64,000 nucleotides of DNA from Hippopus hippopus (GCA_946811185.2 OX328099.1:38489299-38553298); one strand, 5' to 3'; numbered from the stretch's first letter, positions 21,647-33,364 are shown. Numbers and translations are program-made. Notes: a model not told the origin generated them from the letters alone.

Positions 21647-24600
21647 ATGCATTGGTTTACGGCCTATTTTTTTACTTTAGCTTTTATACTTTCCTCATGC
21701 ACTATGGATACCATAATGCAGTGGAATTGTCGAGGTCTGAAGTCAAACTTTGACGAACTTTCCCTTTTAATCAATGATCACAAACCAGGGGCTGTATGTC
21801 TGCAAGAAACCTTCCTTAAACGGGAGGATGATATCACTATCAAATATCATTCCATTTACAATAAGATTTTTACCGAAGGCGAAAAAGCCAGAGGTGGTGT
21901 TTCTATTATTGTTAACAACAACATTCCTCATAAAGTTATCTCTCTTAATACAAACTTGCAAGCTGTTGCCATCAGGTTATCTTTACACAGTGCTGTTACA
22001 CTGTGTTCTTTATATCTTCCCCCGAGCACACCTATCAATGAGACCAATCTGAATGATCTCATTTCCAAATTGCCATCGCCCTATATTCTTGCTGGGGACT
22101 TTAATGTTCACAATGTTATGTGGGGTTGCGATGACACCAACCAGAGAGGTTCACAGTTGGAGAGCTTCATTTCGAACAACTCTTTGTCTTTCATGAATGA
22201 TAACAAGTCAACCTACTTGCATCCAGCAACTGGATCTTACTCTTCTATTGATTTAACCTTATGTAGCCCAGTCTTACTTCCCAATTTCACTTGGAAAGTG
22301 ACTGAGGATTTGTGTGGAAGTGATCACTTCCTCATTATCTTTTCATCTACACAACCATCCAGCAGTGTACGACCGCAGAAATGGAAGCTTTCCAAAGCCA
22401 ATTGGAATAAATTTGAAACCCTGTGTGAACAGACCATTACACATGGCAAATTTGGAGATTGCGATGATCCTGCAAAACTTTTTACTTCCCTATTAATTGA
22501 TGCAGCTAAACAGTCCGTCCCTCAGACCTCGACAAATCCAAAACGTCCTGACAAGCCTTGGTACAATGATGATTGTAAACAGGCTGTCAGAGACAGAAAA
22601 CAAGCCCTTAGAAAGTTTAATCTCAGGCCTACCAAAGAAAATCGTAACTTATTCCGTATTTCCAGAGCAAAGGCTCGACGAACCATTAGAGAAAGTAAGG
22701 GCAAGGCTTGAAGACAATATGTCTCTAAATTAAATAGTAGAACTACTACTAAAAAAACCTGGGACATGATCAGAAAGATCAATGGCAAAGGCCAGCCCCC
22801 TCTTAGTCACCTTGAAGTTAACAATACCTCGTTGGAATCACCCCAAGATATAGCTGATGCTCTTGCAGACACCTTTTGCAAAAAGTCTTCCTCTGCAAAC
22901 TATTCTGAAAAGTTTCAGAGGAATAAAGCCAGAGAAGAAAAGAAAAAACTTAATTTCTATTCTTCTAATTCAGAGCATTATAATAAACTCTTCACCTTTA
23001 AAGAATTAAAATCTGCTCTGAATAAAGCTCACGATTCTTCTCCTGGCCCAGATAAAGTTCATTACCAGTTTTTAAAACACTTACCTTTTACTTCTCTCTC
23101 AGTTTTACTTGATATTTTCAATGATATCTGGCAGTCAGGTGTTTTTCCTTCATCCTGGCGGGAAGCACTAGTATTTCCTATCCCAAAACCTGGCAAGGAT
23201 GCTAGTGACCCGGCTAACTATCGGCCAATAGCTCTTACAAGTTGTCTCTGCAAGACCTTAGAACGTATGGTCAACGACAGGCTTGTTCGGTTTTTAGAGA
23301 AAAACAACCTCATCGTTGATGTACAGAGTGGATTTCGACGCCAACGTGGCACCATAGATCATCTTGTCCGCTTTGAAACCTTTGTCAGAGAAGCCTTTAT
23401 TAATAGACAGCATGTAGTATATGTCTTTTTCGACCTTGAAAGTGCTTACGATACGACTTGGAAATACGGAATTCTTAAAGACTTGCATGACTTTGGTCTT
23501 CGAGGCCGTCTTCCTCTTTTTATTTCAGCCTTCTTGGATGAACGTCTTTTCCGCGTCCGAGTTGGTAATACTGTCTCGGGAGCCCGTGAAGAGGAGATGG
23601 GTGTACCCCAAGGATGTATTCTCTCTGTTACACTTTTCAGTGTAAAAATAAACAGTATAGTTAAAGCTATCTGTCCTGGTGTAGACTGTTCCCTTTATGT
23701 TGATGACTTCGTTATATGCTTCAGATCTCGAAATATGAATATTATTGAGAGACAACTTCAACAGTGTCTCAACAAGCTCCAAACGTGGTCTGATGAAAAT
23801 GGCTTCAAATTTTCAAAGTCCAAAACTAAGTGCATGCACCTCTGTAATCTACGAGGTGTTCATCCAGACCCTGAACTGTATTTGGACAAAACTAAAATTG
23901 AAGTCGTTTCTGAGTTTAAATTTCTTGGAGTCATCTTTGACAGAAAGCTTTCCTTCCTTCCTCACATCACTGCACTTAAAAAGAAGTGCAAGAAGGCTCT
24001 TAATCTTCTTAAGGTTGTGGCCCATTCTGAATGGGGAGCAGACCGTAAAGTCCTCTTGCGGCTTTATCGGTCTTTAATTCGCTCCAAATTAGACTATGGA
24101 TCTATTGTATACGGATCTGCCCGTAAATCTTACCTGAAAATTCTCGATTCTATACACCACGAAGGTCTGCGTCTTGTACTTGGAGCTTTCAGAACTTCTC
24201 CCGTCAATAGTCTCTATGTTGAGGCTAATGAACCTTCTCTTTCTTACAGGAGGGAAAAACTCTCGCTTCAATATCTTTTAAAACTGAAGTCCAATCGTTT
24301 TAATCCAACTCATAAAGTTGTTTTTAAACCTCAATATAAACGTCTTTTTGAAAGGAAACCAAATGTTATTCCTCCATTTGGTATCCGCATGGAGCCCATT
24401 GTAGATAACCTTGGCATAGACACTGAGTCTATTGCCGACTATAAAATCTCTGAAATCCCTCCATGGACACTAAATAGTGCAGAATTCAGATTTGACCTTG
24501 CATCTGAAAAAAAGTCTGTCACGGATAGAACTGTGTTTCATGCTAGATACAATGAGATAAAGGAGCATTATTTTTCCTTCAAACCCATCTATACAGATGG

Positions 24601-25378
24601 ATCTAAAGAGGGAAATTCTGTAGCAGCTGCCGCTGTTTATGGACAGAGGAGCCTAAAGTGCCGCCTTCCAAACAACTCCTCTATCTTCTCTGCTGAAATT
24701 AAAGCAATTGATCTTGCCCTTAATCTAGCTGAACGTTCTAATTCCAACCGTTTCATTATCTTTTCGGACTCTTTGTCAACATTACAAGCCCTTTCAAATC
24801 AACGCCTTGAGAATCCCTTAATCTGTAGTTTACTCGAAAGGATCACACAAATTTCTTCTATGAATAGATAGGTGTTCTGCTGGCTTCCAAGTCATGTAGG
24901 CATCAAAGGCAACGAAAATGCCGATAGGTCTGCCAAATCTGCACTTAACCTTCCCATTTCAGATTTTAAAGTTCCACACACTGATTTTAAATCCTCTGTT
25001 TTAACACATATCCAATCTTCTTGGCAATCCCAGTGGGATGCTGATGTTTTCAATAAACTGCATTCAGTTAAACCGTCCCTTGGTGAATGGTACCCCGTTT
25101 ACAGGTCTGTTCGTCGAGAAGAAGTGATAATTGCACGACTTCGAATTGGCCATTCACGCATCACACATTCCTGGCTTTTGACCAGAGACGATGCCCCTGA
25201 ATGTATTCCATGCAATGCATCCTTTTCTATAAAACATATCCTACTAGATTGCATTGACTTTCAGCCAGTTCGTTCAAAATATTTCAACGTCGATAGTTTA
25301 AAGAATCTTTTTGATTCTGTCAGCGTTGAATCTATTATCGCTTTCATAAAAGAGATTGGCATTTACAATAAACTGTGA
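21647..25378 (+). pseudogene. LINE ORF2: endonuclease, RT, RNase H (two stops)
   Basis: A continuous frame of 1,243 codons, or 19 fewer if ATG 21704 is used, is broken by TGA at 22709 (codon 355) and TAG at 24869 (codon 1075). The TGA falls where a Trp codon TGG would fit. AP-endonuclease motifs are QWNCRG, CLQETF, AGDFNVHN, SSIDLT and GSDHF. Reverse transcriptase motifs are FFDLESAYD, GVPQGCILS and the catalytic YVDD. RNase H shows YTDGS, SAEIKA, IFSDS and GNENADRSAK. A terminal C-x2-C-x7-H-x4-C (CIPCNASFSIKHILLDC) is typical of the I/Jockey group. All catalytic residues look intact. The 5' break separates the endonuclease from RT and the 3' break cuts RNase H before its last aspartate. Confidence 0.93.
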
Positions 25379-25978
25379 TATTTACTCTTGCATTTCTTAC
25401 CCATCTTTTTACAACATTCTTTATTCCTTTAATATTCAGTTTGCATCTCCTTAATGGGAGGATTAGCCCTCCTGGGGGCAGCTTATCTCATTGGAGACGG
25501 ACCTCTTTAATGGGAGTATACTGATCCCATTGGAGGCTCCAATCTTACCAGTTTTAACACTCATTTCCAAGGAAAAGCAATATCGTCAATTGTACCTTTT
25601 AAAACTCTTGAGTAGGCAGGGAATGCCCAGCCACTCAATATCATATTTTATGCACATTATAAATGACACATATTTCTACTTCATTTTAAGACTTCTTACT
25701 ATCAATCCAGCATTTACTTCATACTTTTTTATCACATTCTTAACTCTTATCATTTAAAACTATTGAATAGATACGGATTGCCCTGTGATTCAATAATGCC
25801 CTTTATGCATATTAAGATCACACATAATACTGCTTAATTCAATTCCTTTATTATCATTAATGTATTCAAACTTTATTCGGTTTAAACAATTCCACTTTTA
25901 TTATCTTTTAACACAGATATGCGCGCTAAATGACCAAAGTTGTCGATGCGCCATAAAACAACATTCATTCATTCATTC
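25379..25978 (+). other. LINE 3' UTR and (ATTC)n tail
   Basis: Has a GGGAGGATTAGCCCTCC hairpin-like segment and a TTAATGGGAG motif repeated near 25452 and 25508. A diverged internal duplication (TTTAAAACT.TTGA.TAG at about 25599 and 25755) follows. The end is CCATAAAACAACATTCATTC with four or five ATTC units. The tail abuts the target-site duplication. Confidence 0.8.
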
Positions 25979-25991
25979 ATTAGAATTTATC
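25979..25991 (+). repeat. Target-site duplication of the LINE (3')
   Basis: ATTAGAATTTATC, identical to 19555-19567. The first three bases could also belong to the ATTC tail. Confidence 0.85.
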
Positions 25992-26125
25992 GTAGGAAGG
26001 GGTGAAAAAAGTTTGGGAAAAGCAGAAAATACTGGTCACAAGTATTTTCTCCTTTTCCCACAATGTTTTCAAATACTTTGCTTTTCGGGGTCGCTTAAAC
26101 TAGGGATTGTATGGTAAAGACTTAA
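25992..26125 (+). repeat. Right half of MITE family A, split by the LINE
   Basis: Continues the MITE with TTTGGGAAAAGCAGAAAATA, the opposing arm TATTTTCTCCTTTTCCCACA and the right end GGGATTGTATGGTAAAGACTTAA. Confidence 0.85.
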
Positions 26126-26227
26126 CGTCACACAAACTCTCTGCAAGTAATGTTACTTGCACTTTGTTTTTCCCTTGATGGAGCATGATTTAGTGTTCTG
26201 TCAAGGCTTATTCAGAGATAGGACGGT

Positions 26228-26855
26228 TGTCTCGGTGGAAGGACGTTTTGGCCACGGACGTTTCGGCCCGGACGTTTTGGCCCCGGACGTTTCGGCGAAG
26301 GACCTTTAGGGCCAGATAAAATAGAAGCATATTGTTCTTTTCCAAATTCCACCCTTTCAGCCATATTTATGGTGTCTGCATATATTTTCAATTTGGACCA
26401 GTCTAAAATTTTGTCGTTTGGTAAAGGGTCAACAATAAATGTAGGCAAAGTTCAGACTGCACAATTTAGCAGACTGAACTTTTTCTGCACATGTTTTGCC
26501 AGCTTATAGGTTAGCAGAATAAAAATTTCTGCTGCAATAATGTGTTATTAAAAACTCTTTTAATCATACTTTATGCTAGCTAAATAAAGATGTTTAAGAA
26601 TATTTTTTTGTTCTTTAAGGGGTGAGGGGGTGTGTGTGCAAAATCTATAGTTTAAAATCACATTTTGTTAACCTGTATGTATATGTGATACAACATTCGT
26701 GTTTCGCCACCTTAAATGGTTCGTGCCAAAACGTCATACTCTGCCCTTTTTTGGGGCCAAAACGTTCGAGGTCAAAACGTCCGGGCCAAAACGACCTAGG
26801 CCAAAACGTCCGGGCCAAAACGTTCGGGGCCAAAACGTCTTCGTGCGTTGTCTCA
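26228..26855. mobile_element. Inverted-repeat element with GGCCAAAACGTC arrays
   Basis: The left end carries four near-repeats of GGACGTTTTGGCC (about 26240-26305). The right end carries six inverted counterparts of GGCCAAAACGTCCG (about 26753-26842). GTTGTCTC occurs beside both ends (about 26227 and 26846). The interior is AT-rich and includes the end fragment of a family A MITE (26385-26432, GTCGTTTGGTAAAGGGTCAA). The open frames here only translate the arrays. The superfamily is unknown. Confidence 0.65.
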
Positions 26856-27992
26856 TGTAGTTAAGTTGGGGGTCATTTCAAAATCAGCATGAAATGTACA
26901 CATAACACTGAATTCTCAACTAATTCTAAAAGGGACACAGTCTCGCCGGTTTGCATCATGATGAGATAGAGGATAATGGTTTTGCTTCAGTGTTTGATCG
27001 AAATTTCTTTCATTGAGTAAAAAGCAACGGTTAGATTTTCACGAGTGGCGAAGCTCATGCTTTTCACGAGATGAAAGAAAATTTGATCATTCTCTGAAAC
27101 AAACAGTTATCCTATTTCTTTTATGCTATTCACTGGGAATTTAGTAAAGCTTATCAAACTGAAGTTTTTCTGATAATCAATAACTTGGAAGGGATATGGG
27201 AAGGTGACATAATTATCTTTCTCAAATGGAGTTAAAAAAATTAGCACTAGTAAGGGAGACAAGCGATGGGGGAAAAAGCTCTGTCAAGAAAGTTATAAAA
27301 TTCACTGCTGAATTAAGAAATTCACCGGTGATTTTATAACGTTACAATTTGCTGTTAGATTCTAAAAACCACTGAAAAGCATAAAAGAAGCATTTTTTTT
27401 TTCTAAAACATTAGATCAATGTTTCAGAATCTGCAACATTACGTCCTGAAATACAGCTGTAGCGATTCATAAAATGTGACAAACCTGTGTAAAAGACAAT
27501 CAAAATTAAGTATGATTACTAAACATGTAACTGTACACGTGAAAATGTTGTGGCTAAAGGAGATATTGTTTATTACGAGCAATTTTTCCTTTATCCCGAA
27601 TGTTTTTTAAAGTGGTTGACCTGCGTACAAATAAAACACAGTCCTCTGTCTCTCAGATTTTTTCGTTACGAGCTTGACTAAAGTGGATGGTGAAGATCAA
27701 AGAACTGAACGCACCATGCAGTCTGATGTTGATCTATGCCGTCCACAAAAGCCCGCGTTGTCGCCAATGGCGGTGAAATGTGAAAAGAAAGCTATAATCA
27801 GAGAAAGTGATGCGTTAGCGATCCGTTTATCGTTTTGCCTGGATGTTTTCATTTAACCTCATGAATTAAAACTTGACTACATGTTGATTGTTCATATTTA
27901 CAACGATGTTGTCAAAGTTATCTGCTCCAAATTCGTTCCGGGATATACTTGGAAAGTTAAATGTAATGAAAACAGTCCTAAAATAAAACAGT
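26856..27992. other. Gene-free stretch downstream of receptor gene
   Basis: Holds a family A core fragment near 27545-27610 and a family B-related fragment near 27690-27780 (GAAGATCAAAG and GCAGTCTGATG). No exon was recognised. It should contain the 3' UTR of the minus-strand receptor gene that ends at 27993. Confidence 0.4.
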
Positions 27993-30900
27993 TCACTTTG
28001 CTCCAGTAGCCAATGGAACAAGAAAGATAACTGCTAGAGTTATCTGTGTCACAATAAAAAGGATGTAGAAGAAGAAATCTAGTACACGAGACACGTCAGG
28101 CCATTCAATATCCTCATGGTCCTCTAATCCTTCGCTGTCAGTATCTCGGCTGTCTTCGAAGCACTCGTTGCTTGGGAACGGCTGCGAGTCGCTGTCTAAA
28201 CCTGTCAAGTTTGTAAAGGATAGTAGAAAACAGAAAAAAAAATATTACCGTGTGCAAAATTACATGAGCTTTGGACAATATTACGCCTTTCAAAATCAAA
28301 GGGGATAAAAAATGGCCTTTTGCGGACGGCATAGATCGAGATCCAACTGCACAAAACCTAGTCTGATCTTAAATTTATACGGTCCACTTGTTTAGTCAGG
28401 CCTGTAAGATACCATTTACAAGTTTCAGTGAAAAGTGTATTCAGGTGTCGAAAAAGGTCGGGTATACATATTCTGTGTTGAAATAGTTAAAAGATTGCCC
28501 ACGATAGGCTCATTTTCTCATAAGTAACCCAGGTTCTGATTGGCTAAACCAAATCTGATTGGCTAAACCATTTAGTCAAGCCAATGAGAACTTGCTGAAG
28601 ATGCCACTGTTTTTCATTATGTGTGCCTGTGTGTGGACTAAGACGTAAACATTACAAATTTTAACATGCAGACCATTCGGCTAATAAAAAGCTACATAAC
28701 GTTATTTCCAAAATTTAGATTGACTAATGTTATACAGCATCTTACAATTGCGATAATTCAGTCCTTTGTAATTTCAAAAATTTGGTCACGTTTCATCTAA
28801 CAAATGTATACTTTAACTTTTTGAGTGAAGGGTTTTAACAGGAATACAAAAGGTATACATGTCTTAAATAAGTAACCGACAACTCGGTTTTTGAAAGGAA
28901 GCCCTAATCCAACGGTGCGAATCAACATATTCAGAGCCGGTCAACATTATCGGAGCCTTTATTTATATGTCAATTGTGTATTAATTCTTATCAATTCTTT
29001 GTCAGCAGCGAACAGAAAAGTTCAAGACAATAATTCACGCTTCTAGGACAGCAAAACTGTCTCTTATTTGCTAATTTAAAGGCATTATTAGTCTGAAATT
29101 AGGTCCTTGGCTTATTATTTCGGCTACGGTCGACCCACGGCACAAATGATTCAGACAACACTTTACACATTCTACATTTTTCTATGGAATAGAAAATACG
29201 TTGAAAGACCAGAGCATTGCATGACATTCTCCATTTTTTAAAATTCAAAGACATAAGTACACATTTGTAAGAAGAAGAGCTTGCCTAATTTTCTTTTTTT
29301 TTTGAGCCGATATTTTTGGAACCGGAAAACCAACCCAACATTTTATCGCGAGAGCCTCTGGCTTTGAATATGAAGTTCCCTACCCGTGATTAACGCAATA
29401 GCAAAAATATCGTGATATATACCAGCGTTTAGAGCCATTTCATTGCTGCTTATAGATGTTGAGTTAGCATATAATGTACCCCGAGTATTCTTGAAGATTT
29501 GCTTTTCATACCGCCCGGGCCATAATAATAACTGTGGTAGTCTTTTTTGAAAATAAGCAGTCTCCAACTTTTTACCCGTCGAAAAAAAATTCGAACTGGT
29601 CTAAAACTGAAAGTATTTGCAGATGTCAAATTAAATGTGACTTTAATGACGGACTTGTCGATGGGGGGCAGTGTTTTGGAAGTTTTCTTCTTCAGAGTCG
29701 GGAGGACACGGTATTGTTTGGTGAAGAGTTAAATGAGCCATGATCTGGCAAAGGGAGCTTAATGCATCTCCATGATGCGTGGTACCAAGCAAATCATCAG
29801 ATAATTATGGATCCATAAAATCCATTTAGTTTAACGATTGTCTAAATTTGGAGGAAGAGTGGTCCTTGGATATGCAGAAAAGCTACAAATAGCAAAAAGT
29901 TTCGACCCATGTCAGCCTGCACAAGCTGCGATACTTTTTGCAGATGCATCAAGCTCCCGTTTGGCAGAACATTGCTTAAATGTTTGTGTGTGTGTGTTTT
30001 TTTTTTTTTTTGTTTTTTTTTAAGTCTAACGTGTGTAAGAAAGTAAGAGGAAGAAGAAGCAACTCAATATATGTGCATTTATGTAAGCACTTTTTACCTT
30101 CGACTGAAGTTGATCGTCGTGAGACAGCAATTTGCGTTTTCTTCTCGCACCTCTTACAGTAAGCCTTACAATCTACAAAAGTGACGACACGAACGAATTT
30201 CTTTACTGCCCTTGGTACACTTGCTTTGTCTTTTTGATGGTGAATTCTAAGGACTATAATCGTCAGAATGGCAACGCTGATACTCATGATCATCATAACA
30301 ACCATATAGAAACAGAAAATCGACATGGGTTCGGCTGCATGGGGTAAAAAGTTAAGAACAGTTTGTAGCATGAATACCAGCGTTAAAAAGCACGTGACGG
30401 AGAATCCAATTCGTTCACCGCAGTCTGGGGGCATAAGAAACACGAATCCATTTACAAAACCGAGTAGAAGGACCGGCAGCACAACATTAATGACAAAAAA
30501 GAGAGGTCTGCGTTCGATTTTGAAGGTGAAGGTCAACTGATCAGCACCGTTTTTTATCTCAGAGTCTGCATTTGTTTCAATCAGTGTCCAAATCCCGTTT
30601 GGTGTATAATCGCATAAATACCAGTCTGACTGGGCCTGTTCGACATAAACCTCACCGGAAGTGTACCCCCATGGTGTGTATGTAAAACTGCATTCCTGTC
30701 TGTCAAAAGGGTAATACCGTACATCAGGTTTACACGATGCCTTTAACAAGGTTCTTGGCTGCCATTTTGCCCTACCGTCGGATACTTGGTACCGAACTTT
30801 GTAGGCTGGGTCTCCCACTTTCTCTATCGTATCGACTGCGTTGAGAAGCACGACAGTCGGAGTCCAGATTGACCCAGGTGAAATCAACACGGAATATCCG

Positions 30901-31229
30901 TCTTGCATGTTGGAAAAATTGAAATTGCCAATAGAAGACACTCGCGTTGCGTCAGTCCATTCTTGAAAGAGACTTCCAGTTATCTCCACTTGTCCTGTCA
31001 CGGCGTCAAAGTGGTCTATTGAATATAGTGCCATTGTTAAAGTAAGTCCAATCGGTTGGGACAAATCTTCTACCGGTATTATCCTCGTTAATGATTTTCC
31101 ATTATTGTAATAAAAGATCGATAAAGTCTCGACGACCGTCTTTGCCGTAGAATAAGTTTCACAGTAAACTGAAACCATGTGAAGAAAAAACAAGCCCACA
31201 ACCGTCAAGGGGTCGATCTTCATCTTCAA
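27993..31229 (-). CDS. Nicotinic receptor-like Cys-loop subunit, two exons
   Basis: Predicted subunit of a ligand-gated ion channel in the plasma membrane. Exon 1 is 31229-30098 and exon 2 is 28201-27993; the donor is GAAG|GTAAAA, the acceptor TTGACAG|GT, phase 1. Together they give 446 residues. A signal peptide covers about 1-23. The ligand-binding domain has the Cys loop CKPDVRYYPFDRQEC (C166-C180, x13). M1 is about 242-266, M2 follows G271-E272-R273, M3 is about 301-327 and M4 about 417-440 lies in exon 2. The -1' Glu and 9' Leu of M2 fit a cation channel. The vicinal cysteines of loop C are absent, so it is not a classical alpha subunit. The short M3-M4 loop has a Cys-rich stretch, CKAYCKRC. 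Exon 1 holds everything up to the loop without introns. Family B and C MITEs lie in the intron. Confidence 0.9.
28318..28510 (-). repeat. MITE family B-like copy in receptor intron
   Basis: GCGGACGGCATAGATCGAGA, then CTAGTCTGATCTTAAATTTA. It is followed by an AGTCAGGCCTGTAAGATAC..AGGTGTCGAAA segment also found at 37500-37560, which marks a B subtype. Confidence 0.5.
28540..28605. repeat. Short direct and inverted repeat
   Basis: TCTGATTGGCTAAACCA occurs twice (near 28537 and 28555) and is followed by the inverted form AAGCCAATGAGAAC. A related pair, GATTGGCTAGACCA and TAGCCAATCA, lies near 46910-46945. Confidence 0.5.
29560..29734 (+). repeat. MITE family A copy, core lost
   Basis: TTTTTACCCGTCG..CTGGTCTAAAACTGAAAG..GCAGATGTCAAATTAAATGTGAC matches the left arm, and CAGAGTCGGGAGG..TATTGTTTGGTGAAGAGTTAA matches the right arm. 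The hairpin core between them is missing. It directly abuts the family C copy. Confidence 0.6.
29735..29980 (-). repeat. MITE family C copy in receptor intron
   Basis: Ends GAGCCATGATCTGGCAAAGG and TGGCAGAACATTGCTTAA. It includes the family's ATGGATCCATAAAATCC and TTTCGACCCATGTCAGCCTG segments. Confidence 0.7.
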
Positions 31230-32230
31230 ATTTTCAGTCTATTCTTCCCACGTCTTTTCTTTTTACTTATCATAAAAAACTGTTATTCAAATCAATACTA
31301 ATCTAAAACGTGCCCATCCCTCACCTCCAGATAAAAAGTTATTCTTTTAATATTCATTTTTCTTTTCCCTCTTTTTTTTTTTTTATCCCTCTCACAGTCA
31401 GTTAATCATCGATTTATATGTCACAATTACGGTTGGCATTCATAGTCATCAAGTATACTCTATATAACCGATAATCGTGCGACAATGTGCTATTCTATTA
31501 GCCTTTACCTTTAGTCTCATATAAGGCCTTTGTCAAAGCGAACTGTTGACTTTACAACCCATATCCAAATGTATACTACAGACATGCTACTACGTAGCAC
31601 AAATAACACAAAGGGAAATCAGTCTGGCAAAGTCTTCCTCTCTCCCGTCCCCCCCTCTCTCTATCTATATGTCTTGGTAATTTTGTAAAAGTTTATAAAG
31701 TTAACTACATGTCCCTTGTAAGAGATTCCGTCGTAAAAATAGCCTATGTTCTTTAAAAAGGGGCGGAGACTCAATCACGTGATTGCTCTCTACCTGTAGG
31801 CGTTTTTTTTTTTATTTTATTTAACTCCTTACATATTGGCCATATTATAAACTCCTTAACATGCCTTTGGTGGGGCAAAAGACAAGTATATAGGGATAAC
31901 TGCAAGATTCGGTAAAACTTAGAAATTTGGCTATTTGTCATATGAATGAGCACCACGGCGAAGACGGTCTTTCATTTCAAGACGAGAGAAATTTATCTTC
32001 TTGTGGAGCCGCATATTCTTGAACAACATGGGCCGAATTTGTCCGTACGCATGCTCGCATTGATAACAACCCCTGTTTTAGTTTAGTATTTATTATCTTA
32101 AATCGAAACATGTGTAACAGGGGTTTCCGTAATTATCTTATCAACTAAAATTCTAAAGATGGAAATAACAACTTTGTATCTTGTTCAAAATCATTATTTA
32201 CTAATGTAGCAGCCTACTCAATTTTCCATA
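31230..32230. other. Upstream region of the two-exon receptor gene
   Basis: Should contain the promoter and 5' UTR of the minus-strand receptor. TTATATAGAG on the minus strand near 31455-31465 is a possible TATA box about 230 bp before the start codon, which is weak evidence. AT- and T-rich otherwise; nothing else was recognised. Confidence 0.35.
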
Positions 32231-32240
32231 CCAATACAAA

Positions 32241-32360
32241 ACTCTTTACCACACAATCACAAGTTTTAGCGACCCTAAAGAAAAAGCTTTTGAAAACATT
32301 AAGGGAAAAGGAGAAAATGCTGGTAACCATTATTTTCCCCGTTTCCCTCAATGTTTTCTA
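32241..32360 (-). repeat. Partial MITE family A
   Basis: CTCTTTACCACACAATCACA, then GGGAAAAGGAGAAAATGCTG and the opposite arm TTTCCCTCAATGTTTTCTA. The left-end half is not recognisable. Confidence 0.6.
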
Positions 32361-32439
32361 TCTATTCCAATTTGTTTGTCTAGTATTGTACATCGATTTC
32401 AACAGTTTAACCCTTTAAGCATCATGAGGCCTCAGTCCT

Positions 32440-32710
32440 ATAGGCTCAGCCGGAAAGCTCATTGGTTGGCGTATCTGACTCGTGACCTGGTGGTTGCGAG
32501 TTCGATACCCGGTTGCGGCAAACTTTCTTTCAGGCGATTTTTGCCTCTCACCTCTGATGCATGAGAGAAAAGTAGTCAGTGGCTTGGCTTGGAAAGAAAG
32601 TTGTGTCGGGACTGGTGTGAGTAAGCCAAGAAAAACATGCGTATGTGCACTGGGCGCCGTGATATGACCTAGGCTGTTAAAACGGCATTAAACTTCAAAA
32701 TGAAATAAGA
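32440..32710 (+). repeat. tRNA-derived SINE
   Basis: The head has A-box-like AGCTCATTGGTTGGCG and B-box-like GGTTGCGAGTTCGATACCC, about 36 bp apart, as in a tRNA gene, but no matching acceptor stem. The body continues about 170 bp and ends GCGCCGTGATATGACC..ACGGCATTAAACTTCAAAAT with an A-rich tail. The end resembles the 3' end of the LINE at about 25920-25978, hinting at shared machinery (inference). Confidence 0.7.
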
Positions 32711-33364
32711 AAATAAATGAACAAATTAATTTAATCCTATAAGATAACAATATTTCTGAGTTTCAGTGGGTTGTAATTTCAGCCACCGACAGGAGTCGGT
32801 ACATTTGGCACTGAAACGGTTCATAAGTTCAGTTATATGACATCGGTCAGTGCACCTAACCGTGAATTCCTGGAGTGACACACAATGTTTTGTCCAAGCC
32901 ACTTGCTGCTTTCCAATTGAAACATAAAAACAGTTATATCAGTATTCAATGTTGAAATGAAACGTGTTGCAATAGTTTGCATCAAGAACCCTGTCTGGAA
33001 TTCGCACTCACAACCTCTGGGTAAGTGACCTTACATGAATAACGAATGGGTTAAATGGCGTTAGAGGTACTGGTATGAATACTGACACTATTTTGTGGTT
33101 CAATATAAAGAGAAATAATGAAAAGTAACCTTCTCCAGCAATTGCATTACTTTGTTATTAACATGCATATTGTTGAAAAATATATTTTTTTTTTTCAATT
33201 TTCATGAAAAGGAGACGCGGCCAAAAATGTGCCTGAAAATACCTATAGGTTGTACATTAATGTGTTAAAGGGAAGTACATAAAAGGTATTATAGTACTAA
33301 TTAGTATAAGAAAAAGAATTGTTATCCATTTCCTAAGATGTGAATAACTGTCCTCGGTTATCGA
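32711..33364. other. Gene-free stretch
   Basis: AT-rich. The stretch AAGAGAAATAATGAAAAGTAAC through ATGCATATTGTTGAA (about 33108-33177) is repeated at about 33949-34018. No gene was recognised. Confidence 0.45.

Larger units (their letters stand above)
19568..25978 (+). mobile_element. Full-length I/Nimb-type LINE (about 6.4 kb)
   Basis: Non-LTR retrotransposon with a GC-richer 5' UTR (about 609 bp), ORF1 with zinc knuckles, a 15-bp spacer, ORF2 with AP-endonuclease, reverse transcriptase and RNase H, a 600-bp 3' UTR and an (ATTC)n tail. An exact 13-bp direct repeat borders it, showing target-primed insertion. A downstream RNase H domain fits the I superfamily, and molluscan Nimb is the likeliest clade (inference). 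Three in-frame stops (20627, 22709, 24869) and no frameshift indicate a fairly young but probably inactive copy. Confidence 0.92.

Noticed and set aside
26212..26864. Basic Gly/Pro/Arg-rich ORFs on both strands
   Set aside because: They are translations of the GGCCAAAACGTC arrays.
30001..30097. Read-through C-terminus of the two-exon receptor
   Set aside because: The frame runs into a poly-A/CA microsatellite, lacks M4, and a good splice donor lies at 30097-30096 joining to a phase-matched M4 exon.
32441..32520. Possible tRNA gene
   Set aside because: A and B box motifs are present, but no acceptor stem closes and a 170-bp SINE body follows.
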